A program made the translations under genes and the position numbers. Source: Chloroflexota bacterium (GTDB lineage Bacteria > Chloroflexota > Anaerolineae > Anaerolineales > Anaerolineaceae). Taken from it: a stretch of DNA of 5,989 nt. The stretch covers positions 1 to 5,989 of the forward strand of contig JAGVUS010000259.1 in NCBI GenBank assembly GCA_019136175.1, read 5' to 3'. The notes under the pieces were generated by a model. The model was not told the origin of the DNA. It did no database searches and saw nothing but the letters and a program-made list of their open reading frames with translations. Each line of letters begins with the position of its first letter. Within the stretch, counting starts at the first letter, position 1. This document shows, one piece after another, positions 1-5,468 of this stretch.

Positions 1-875
1 TTGTTTGCCCAGGCACAGCCGCCATCCAGCAGGGTGCGCAGGAAGGAAAATCCAGCGGCTGCATTTTCCGTCTGAAACTGATAGGTTCCATCCACCGGAA
101 CTTCGGGATGGGCATCAAATGCCGCCAGCCAGCTTAAAACCGTCAATGAATCCAGTTCCCAAAGCCAGCCGCCGGTGCCATTATTCTCGTAAAATCGATC
201 TGCGTTTAGAGCCGCAGCAGCAGCACAAGCCTGCTCCTGGAATTGGGCGGGGGTTTTTGGGGGCTGGGAGAACCCAAGCTCCTTTGCCCAGGTCAGATTA
301 TAAAACAGCACCCGGGCAGACCGCTCGGCAGGCAGGGAGATTTGCTCGCCTTCCGGGCTGGATTCAAAAACATCATAAAACGCATCTGTTGGCAAAGCCC
401 AGGTGGGATCGCTTCGGTACAAATTCAGGTCCACAAAAGCGGCAATCTCCCCCTGCCAGTCGGATATCTGTTCGGGTTGGGCAATGACGAGTTCCGGCAG
501 AGGAATTCCGCTTTCCACTTCCTCCGCCAGGGCAGCGTTGCCCCCCATCCCCCTGGCAATGACCATGATCCCATGGCTGTTGTTCTTGTTGAAGTCGTAA
601 GCCAGCGAGGCAACTTCTTCCGCCACCTCCCCCGTCCAGGGATGCCAAAACGTAATATTCACGTTGCGAAGCTGTGCTGGTTCCACCCACCAATCCGGGT
701 AGGGCGTGAGGGTGGGAGTGGGAACCAGGCGGGTGGCGACCGGTGGCTGCCTCGTTGGGGCGGCAGTGGCATCGGGTGTCACCCGGGACGGGTAGGGCAC
801 CGGCGGGATGCAACCCGCCAGCAACCCGGCTATCGCCAGTAGGGAGAGCAAGCGAAGGAAGCGGACAGATGGCAT
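1..875 (-). CDS. ABC transporter extracellular solute-binding lipoprotein (family 1-like), 3' end outside window
   Basis: Translating the minus strand from the ATG at 875-873 gives 291 residues without a stop up to the window edge, so the C-terminal part is missing (family members are usually about 400-450 aa). Residues 1-22 form a lipoprotein signal peptide: basic n-region (R5, R8), hydrophobic core, and lipobox L19-A-G-C22. A Pro/Thr-rich linker of about 40 residues follows, with segments such as PTPTLTPYP, then a globular domain opening with VNITFWHPWTG near residue 72, typical of sugar-type binding proteins. Later segments RVLFYNLTWAKELGF and GGWLWELDSLTVLSWLAAF also resemble that family. 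Its role would be to capture a substrate outside the membrane and deliver it to an ABC permease; the substrate cannot be told. The start is fixed because the upstream Nudix stop codon lies in the same frame. There is no Shine-Dalgarno sequence. It lies 21 nt after the Nudix gene, probably in the same operon. Confidence 0.85.
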   Translation of the reverse strand, partial: MPSVRFLRLLSLLAIAGLLAGCIPPVPYPSRVTPDATAAPTRQPPVATRLVPTPTLTPYPDWWVEPAQLRNVNITFWHPWTGEVAEEVASLAYDFNKNNSHGIMVIARGMGGNAALAEEVESGIPLPELVIAQPEQISDWQGEIAAFVDLNLYRSDPTWALPTDAFYDVFESSPEGEQISLPAERSARVLFYNLTWAKELGFSQPPKTPAQFQEQACAAAAALNADRFYENNGTGGWLWELDSLTVLSWLAAFDAHPEVPVDGTYQFQTENAAAGFSFLRTLLDGGCAWAN

Positions 876-896
876 GGTGAATGTATTGTAACCGAA

Positions 897-1517
897 TTAA
901 TCGTAGTCGGTTGGCAGCTCCGGGTGCCGCAGATGTTCAAACATGCGGTGCAATACTTCTTTTGTGGTGCGTGCCACGGAAAGTTCCGGCAAGGCATCCT
1001 CTGCAAAGAATTCAGCGCCGTCCGTCTCAATACTACGGGCAGGCGCGCCACCGACCAGAGTACAGAGAAAATACAATTTATAGGTATGGAAAATATAAGG
1101 CGGGTGACCGTGTAAATTCCGATCATACAACGCCAGCAGCTTCACGGCGCGGGCTTCGTAACCGGATTCCTCGCGGATTTCCCGCTCCACGGCACGGCTG
1201 GGTGGTTCACCAACATCCACCCAACCGCCCGGCAGGGTCCAGCCACCGTCCAACCGTTCCTTGACCAGCAAAACCCGGGAATCCCGAAAAATCACCCCGC
1301 GGGCATCCACCTTGGGTGTGGCATACCCCTGCTCACCCTCCAGGATATCCCGAAGGGCGGGCAGGGGGTGGGTGGTATAAGACGACAGTATTTCCGCTGC
1401 CAGTTCATTCAGATGGGCATACCGTTCCCGGTCAAATGGATCCCGGCAGTAGGTCAAACCTGCCTGCGCAATGGAATGCAGCTCCTGTGCCCATTCCAGC
1501 CACTTTGGTTCCGTCAT
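897..1517 (-). CDS. Nudix hydrolase with N-terminal Nudix_hydro_N-type domain (YjhB-like)
   Basis: A complete 206-aa protein. The Nudix box GX5EX7REUXEEXGU is perfect: G98, E104, then R112-E113-I-R-E116-E117-S-G119-Y120. The catalytic fold spans about residues 66-190, and E113, E116 and E117 are the expected metal-binding glutamates. Residues 1-60 (WLEWAQELHSIAQAGLTY, then DPFDRERY and ELAAEIL) match the small helical domain found before the Nudix fold in Bacillus YjhB-like proteins, which have been linked to ADP-ribose or CDP-choline type pyrophosphatase activity; that is family knowledge recalled, not shown here. The substrate is therefore a nucleoside diphosphate linked to another moiety, with the exact compound unknown. 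The ATG overlaps the pheT stop by one base (TAATG), and a GAGG lies 6 nt upstream at 1527-1524, so translation is probably coupled to pheT. Expected to be cytoplasmic, with no signal peptide. Confidence 0.93.
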   Translation of the reverse strand: MTEPKWLEWAQELHSIAQAGLTYCRDPFDRERYAHLNELAAEILSSYTTHPLPALRDILEGEQGYATPKVDARGVIFRDSRVLLVKERLDGGWTLPGGWVDVGEPPSRAVEREIREESGYEARAVKLLALYDRNLHGHPPYIFHTYKLYFLCTLVGGAPARSIETDGAEFFAEDALPELSVARTTKEVLHRMFEHLRHPELPTDYD

Positions 1518-4027
1518 TATTCGCCTCGTAATTTCGCGCCAAGTTCCTGTTCCAGCCGCCGGACAATCCGGTTGCGTACCTGGGCAGTTTCCCGATCTGT
1601 CAATGTCCCTTCCATGGATTGGTAGGTCAGGCTGTAGGCAAGGCTCTTTTTACCACTGCCAATCTGATCCCCGCGGAATACATCAAACAGACGGACATCC
1701 ACCACCAGCTTGCCGCCCGTCTGCCGAATCAAATCCGCCACACGGGATGCAGGGATCGCTTCATCCACAATCACAGCAATATCCTCCAGGATGGCGGGAT
1801 ATGCCGGGACAGGGAGGGTTTCCCGCCGGTCGGGCAGACAGGCAAGCAGGGCATCCGCATCCAGGTCGGCGCAGAGGGCAGGAGCATCACCCAGGTCCCA
1901 GCGGCGCTGGACGGCAGGGTGAAGCTCGCCAAATACGCCCAATTGGGAACCATTCACCACAATGGAAGCACATTTTCCCGGGTGGAAGCGCGCATCCACT
2001 GCCAGTTCATATACTGCACCAGAAATATGCAATCCTGCAAGCATGGCTTCCACAATCCCTTTCAGATCATAAAAATCCAGCCGGGTGGGGGATGCTCCAT
2101 CCCAGGCTGGCAGATCGCGCTGCCCTGCCATGAAAATGGCAAGCCGGGTCGGCTCTGCCGGTAAATCACCATCAGGCTGGGGAATGAAAACCGGACCAAT
2201 TTCAAACAAGGCAAGCCGCTCCCGCAGGCGGATATTGCGCTCCGCCACCTCCAGCAGGGCAGCCAGCAGGCTCCGCCGCATCACGCGCCGGTCGGGAGCA
2301 ATTGGGTTTTGCAAAGCCATGTACTCCCCATCCAATGGTGCAAGCCGTTCTTCCCGTTCAGGCGCAGTCAGGCGGTAGGTGATCACTTCCTGCAAACCCA
2401 ATCTTGCCAGAATGTCCCGCAGTTTTTCCTCGCGCTCCAATGCAGCATTGCCGCGCTGCGGCGGCAGGGAGGAGGAAAGCCGGGTTGCAGGAATTTGGTC
2501 ATACCCAACCATCCGGGCGATTTCCTCAATAATGTCTGCCTTGCCGGTAACACCCGTACCAATATCCAACCGGTGGGGCGGAGTTTGCACCAGCAGCCTG
2601 TCTTCATCCATCCGGCAAATGAATTCCAGCCGTTTCAGCAGTTCCGCCGCCAGGTTTAAGTCCAGGTCAATACCCAGCAAGCGGTGGATATCTTCCACCG
2701 TGATTTCCACAACTGGATCAACGGCAGGCAGGGGATAGGCATCCACCAACCCGGCAGCAATCGACCCACCACTCCATCCAGCAATTCGATCCATCCCCAG
2801 TTCCACGCCCCACTGGGAAAGTGACGGGTGAACTCCCCGTGAAAACCGATAGGCAGCTTCAGAACTGAGACGCTGGGCACTGATGGTACGGCGAATGTTA
2901 ATAAAGTTCCAGCATGCGCCCTCCAGCAGAACGGTCCGGGTCCGGTCAGTCACTTCACTTTCAAGACCACCCATCACACCTGCCAGGGAAAGTGCACCAG
3001 CGGTATCCGTTACCAGGATGGTGTACGGGTCCAGTTGCCGTTCCACGTTATCCAGGGTGATAATGGTGGGAGCCTTGCCCCCCGCACGCTCCACCAGGAC
3101 ATCATAATCAAAGGCATGCAGCGGCTGACCGATTTCCAACATCACATAATTGGTTGCGTCCACAATGCTGTTGATGGGGCGCATCCCGGCAAGTTTCAAA
3201 CGGCGCTGCACCCAATCCGGGCTTGGCATGGGGCGGACATCCCGCACCAACCCCAGCACAAAGCGGGGATTCAAATTGGGATCCGTGATTTCGATGGCAA
3301 CCTGCCCCTCCAATGGCGCACCGGTAACCGGGAGGGAGTGCACAGGTTTGCGCAAAGGCTTGCCCAATGCTGCCGCAATTTCCCGCGCCACGCCCAACAT
3401 GCAGGCGTTGCGAATCATATTGGGCAGGATGGATACTTCATAAACTGCATCTCCCAGGTAATCCACCAGGGGGGTTCCGGTGGGAGCATCCGGTGGCAGG
3501 AGCATGATTCCTTCATGTTCCTCCGAGATGCCAAGTTCTTTCTCGGAACAAACCATCGAGAACGATTCCACCCCGCGGATCTTGGCGCGCTTCAGGGTGG
3601 TCAACACCAATCCTTCCGCATGTCCGTCGTAAATCCGGGCACCCTCCCGGGCATAAGCAACCTTTAAAGGCTGGGGCAGTGGTCCCCTTCCCTTGTACTC
3701 AAACAGGTTCGGGGCACCAGTCAGTACAACATATTCATCCACCCCGTCCTTCAAACGGCAGAGAACCAGCCGGTCGGCATTGGGATGCGGCATCACCTCA
3801 TCAATTTGAGCAACCACAATCTTATCCGGAGCCCACGCCAGCCCGTTGAACTTGAATTCCTGGTGACCGTCGCTCTTCATGCCAGTGACAGAATCATCAG
3901 GATAGGGCAAGCCAATCGAGTGAACCTCTTCCACCTCCAACCCAATGCGCGTTAGCAGGCGTGCCAACTCCTCCAGGGAGAGGTCAATATCCACATAATC
4001 TTTCAGCCAGGAAAGGACGACTTTCAT
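1517..4027 (-). CDS. pheT: Phenylalanine--tRNA ligase beta subunit
   Basis: PheT, 836 aa, close to the usual ~800 aa of bacterial beta subunits. With PheS it forms the alpha2beta2 synthetase that charges tRNA-Phe, and it carries the editing site that clears Tyr-tRNA-Phe. Order of domains: N-terminal MKVVLSWLKDYVD; EMAP-type tRNA-binding OB fold about 68-198 (PHPNADRL; KAKIRGVES..MVCSEKELG); B3/B4 editing domain about 208-400, with RPINSIVDATNYVMLEIGQ, GQPLHAFD (H304) and AGVMGGLESEV intact; B5 about 438-515, ending ADIIEEIARMVGYDQIP; catalytic-like core about 530-730 (MRRSLLAALLEVAERN, LFEIGPVF); FDX-ACB anticodon-binding domain about 740-835 (LFDVFRGDQIGSGKKSLAYS, TLTDRE). The frame is open 6 nt further, to a TTG at 4033, but the SD (GGAGG, 4038-4034) directly abuts that TTG and sits 6 nt before the ATG at 4027, so ATG is chosen. 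The gene starts 11 nt after pheS. One oddity is LPNMIRNACMLGVARE in place of the common TPNRPDCLSVLGVARE. Confidence 0.98.
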   Translation of the reverse strand: MKVVLSWLKDYVDIDLSLEELARLLTRIGLEVEEVHSIGLPYPDDSVTGMKSDGHQEFKFNGLAWAPDKIVVAQIDEVMPHPNADRLVLCRLKDGVDEYVVLTGAPNLFEYKGRGPLPQPLKVAYAREGARIYDGHAEGLVLTTLKRAKIRGVESFSMVCSEKELGISEEHEGIMLLPPDAPTGTPLVDYLGDAVYEVSILPNMIRNACMLGVAREIAAALGKPLRKPVHSLPVTGAPLEGQVAIEITDPNLNPRFVLGLVRDVRPMPSPDWVQRRLKLAGMRPINSIVDATNYVMLEIGQPLHAFDYDVLVERAGGKAPTIITLDNVERQLDPYTILVTDTAGALSLAGVMGGLESEVTDRTRTVLLEGACWNFINIRRTISAQRLSSEAAYRFSRGVHPSLSQWGVELGMDRIAGWSGGSIAAGLVDAYPLPAVDPVVEITVEDIHRLLGIDLDLNLAAELLKRLEFICRMDEDRLLVQTPPHRLDIGTGVTGKADIIEEIARMVGYDQIPATRLSSSLPPQRGNAALEREEKLRDILARLGLQEVITYRLTAPEREERLAPLDGEYMALQNPIAPDRRVMRRSLLAALLEVAERNIRLRERLALFEIGPVFIPQPDGDLPAEPTRLAIFMAGQRDLPAWDGASPTRLDFYDLKGIVEAMLAGLHISGAVYELAVDARFHPGKCASIVVNGSQLGVFGELHPAVQRRWDLGDAPALCADLDADALLACLPDRRETLPVPAYPAILEDIAVIVDEAIPASRVADLIRQTGGKLVVDVRLFDVFRGDQIGSGKKSLAYSLTYQSMEGTLTDRETAQVRNRIVRRLEQELGAKLRGE

Positions 4028-4033
4028 TCTCAA

Positions 4034-4040
4034 CCTCCTT
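4034..4040 (-). promoter_or_regulatory. Ribosome binding site that fixes the pheT start
   Basis: AAGGAGG on the minus strand overlaps the pheS stop codon (TAA, 4041-4039) and lies 6 nt before the ATG at 4027. The in-frame TTG at 4033 touches the SD directly and cannot use it. The overlap of stop and SD suggests translational coupling of pheS and pheT, giving matched amounts of the two subunits. Confidence 0.85.
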
Positions 4041-5085
4041 AGAATTGTTCCAGGAATCGGACATCGTCCGACCAGAAGTAGCGGATATCATCAATCCGGT
4101 GGCGCAGCATCGTAATCCGTTCCGGACCCATGCCTGCTGCAAACCCGGTAAATTCGCGCGGGTCGTAGCCGCCATTTTCCAGCACCTTTGGATGCACCAT
4201 GCCGCATCCCAGGATCTCCAGCCAGCCGGAGGATTTGCACACCTGGCATCCCTTTCCACCACAGACAAAACATTCCACGTCCATTTCGGCACTTGGCTCG
4301 GTGAAGGGGAAATAGGATGGGCGCAGCCGGGTGCGGACATTTTGCCCAAACATCCGGCGGGCAAAATCCGTTAACGTCCCCTTTAAGTCGCCAAAGGTTA
4401 TGCCTTTGCCCACCGCCAGCAGTTCCACCTGGTTGAATTGAATTTCGCTGCGGGCGCTGACCTGTTCATACCGGTAACACATACCCGGCAAGATCACCCG
4501 GATGGGATCGGGGGCATACTCCCGCATGGCGCGGATCTGCCCCGGCGAAGTATGTGTGCGCAAGACCATACCAGGGGTGGTCATGTAATAGGTATCCCAC
4601 ATATCGCGGGCGGGATGATGGGGAGGGATGTTTAATAAGGTAAAGTTGTAATCATCCGTTTCCACGTCCCGGGCACGGTACACCTGGAAGCCCATCTCAC
4701 CCATCACGCGGTAGATTTCCCGCAATGTCTGGGTAATGGGATGCAGCCGCCCCAGGGTCTGTGGTCTTCCCGGTAAGGTGACATCAAGGGTTTCAGCAGC
4801 CAGTTTTTGCGCCAGTTCCGCCTGCCGGACGCGCTCCGCCTGTTCCGCCAGGGCAGCTTCCAATGCCAGTTTCACCTGGTTGGCGCGCTGCCCCACCAGC
4901 GGGCGCAGTTCCTTGGGGAACTGTCCCATCTGGCTGAAAACCGTCATGACCGGTGACGTCCGTCCCAGATGGGCAGAGCGCCAGGCTGTGATTCCTGCCT
5001 CATCCACGGCTGTTTCCAGTACAGCCAGCGCATCCTGCTGGATTTGTTCCAGTTGATTGAGAATGGGGTGTTGTTCTTCGCTCAT
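4039..5085 (-). CDS. pheS: Phenylalanine--tRNA ligase alpha subunit
   Basis: PheS, 348 aa, a normal length. It is the class II catalytic subunit that activates phenylalanine and transfers it to tRNA-Phe in the cytoplasm. The N-terminal ~100 residues are helical and charged, as expected for the tRNA-contacting coiled coil. The catalytic domain follows: LHPITQTLREIYRVMGEMGF (114-133), RTHTSPGQIRAM (176-187), motif 2 around PGMCYRYE (200-207), the Phe-pocket segment PSYFPFTEPSAE (256-267), and motif 3 GFAAGMGPERITML (314-327) with the conserved ending IDDIRYF..DVRFLEQF. A C-x2-C-x4-C-x2-C cluster (C272, C275, C280, C283) precedes GWLEILGCGMVHP; similar Cys-rich inserts occur in Bacillus-type PheS. 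Unusual points are the second A in GFAAG, where F is common, and FNQVELL, where FHQVEGL is common. The start ATG has GGAGG 4 nt upstream (5094-5090). First gene of the operon, just after the T-box leader. Confidence 0.98.
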   Translation of the reverse strand: MSEEQHPILNQLEQIQQDALAVLETAVDEAGITAWRSAHLGRTSPVMTVFSQMGQFPKELRPLVGQRANQVKLALEAALAEQAERVRQAELAQKLAAETLDVTLPGRPQTLGRLHPITQTLREIYRVMGEMGFQVYRARDVETDDYNFTLLNIPPHHPARDMWDTYYMTTPGMVLRTHTSPGQIRAMREYAPDPIRVILPGMCYRYEQVSARSEIQFNQVELLAVGKGITFGDLKGTLTDFARRMFGQNVRTRLRPSYFPFTEPSAEMDVECFVCGGKGCQVCKSSGWLEILGCGMVHPKVLENGGYDPREFTGFAAGMGPERITMLRHRIDDIRYFWSDDVRFLEQF

Positions 5086-5110
5086 TCTTCCTCCAATTGC
5101 CTGTCAAAAT

Positions 5111-5138
5111 AAAAAAATCCCGTCCTGCAAGGGACGGG
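5111..5138 (-). terminator. Intrinsic terminator of the T-box leader
   Basis: CCCGTCC (5138-5132) and GGACGGG (5125-5119) form a perfect 7-bp GC-rich stem with a 6-nt loop (CTTGCA). One A is followed by seven T (5117-5111), then ATTTT. It lies 26 nt before the pheS ATG, between the T-box sequence and the pheS SD. It forms by default when charged tRNA-Phe is plentiful and stops transcription before pheS. Confidence 0.93.
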
Positions 5139-5158
5139 GCAAACCCGCGGTACCACCC
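5131..5158 (-). promoter_or_regulatory. T-box antiterminator hairpin
   Basis: GGG (5158-5156) pairs with CCC (5133-5131), the seven-base bulge TGGTACC (5155-5149) stays free to bind the tRNA acceptor end, and GCGGG (5148-5144) pairs with CCCGT (5138-5134, including one G-U pair) around the loop TTTGC. Its 3' strand is the 5' strand of the terminator, so the two structures exclude each other. Binding of uncharged tRNA would hold this form and allow transcription into pheS. Confidence 0.88.
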
Positions 5159-5403
5159 AAATTGGCTGCATTCCGAACAGCCCGCTCAATCCAACGGCAG
5201 ATCAGCATCCTCTGCGATTGGTCTGCCCGGTAACGCTGGCATTGCGGCTCAGACTACTTGCCCCTGCGGGGTTCCCCTGAGCGGCTCGGGAGGGAACTTC
5301 CACCAGTTTTCCCCGGGTCCGGGTCTCAGTCCATGCCCGGATTTCCCTGTCGGCTTCCACCGGTGTACTTTTCTCCGTCACTGCCGTTGTGGTTATTGTT
5401 GCA

Positions 5404-5432
5404 ATTATCCCCCCATCCAGCCCGAAAGTCAA
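5404..5432 (-). promoter_or_regulatory. Sigma70-type promoter of the pheST operon
   Basis: On the minus strand, TTGACT (5432-5427) and GATAAT (5409-5404) are separated by exactly 17 bp; each hexamer matches 5 of 6 bases of the consensus. Transcription should start near A5397, right before T-box Stem I, which agrees with the leader structure found independently. Confidence 0.88.
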
Positions 5433-5461
5433 GAGACAAAACCGGATGACTGTGGTAGGAT
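5433..5461 (+). promoter_or_regulatory. Candidate promoter of the divergent ABC ATPase gene
   Basis: GAGACA (5433-5438) and TAGGAT (5456-5461) are 17 bp apart, and TGG precedes the second hexamer as in an extended -10 box. Each hexamer matches only 4 of 6 consensus bases. If used, transcription would begin at or within a few bases of the ATG at 5469. This is a weak prediction and the AGGA at 5457-5460 may simply be the ribosome binding site. Confidence 0.3.
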
Positions 5462-5468
5462 TGAAACC

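Larger units (their letters stand above)
5111..5397 (-). ncRNA. T-box riboswitch (tRNA-Phe responsive leader) of pheST
   Basis: A leader of about 287 nt that senses uncharged tRNA-Phe and permits read-through into pheS. Stem I: base helix CGGC (5386-5383) with GCCG (5285-5282), a kink-turn-like AGTGA, then GGAG (5376-5373) with CTCC (5292-5289). The specifier loop has AGTA on the 5' side (5369-5366) and GAAG-TTC on the 3' side; TTC at 5296-5294 is a Phe codon. It is closed above by CACCGG (5365-5360) with CTGGTG (5306-5301). The distal hairpin CCGGG/CCCGG (5340-5336, 5323-5319) carries the loop CATGGACTGAGA, fitting the conserved tRNA-elbow-binding motif. Stem II: GCTCAG (5282-5277) with CTGAGC (5252-5247), although G5282 is shared with the Stem I base. 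Further helices: GGCAGA/TCTGCC (5227-5222, 5201-5196) and GGCTG/CAGCC (5182-5178, 5168-5164). The T-box sequence TGGTACCGCG is at 5155-5146; TGGT matches the ACCA end expected for tRNA-Phe. The 5' end is inferred from the promoter. Confidence 0.95.

Noticed and set aside
373..813. 146-aa minus-strand frame inside the lipoprotein gene
   Set aside because: It is out of frame with the lipoprotein reading, which has a signal peptide, lipobox and family-like domain and is open to the window edge.
1471..2133. 220-aa plus-strand frame opposite pheT and the Nudix gene
   Set aside because: It lies antisense to two confidently identified genes and its translation is Pro/Gly/His/Arg-rich, typical of a shadow in GC-rich coding DNA.
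3035..3667. 210-aa plus-strand frame opposite pheT
   Set aside because: Antisense to conserved PheT domains, with no recognizable motif or plausible ribosome binding context.
5244..5287. GAGCCGC occurs twice on the minus strand (5287-5281 and 5250-5244)
   Set aside because: Each copy is explained by the paired strands of T-box Stem I and Stem II; not a mobile-element or regulator repeat.
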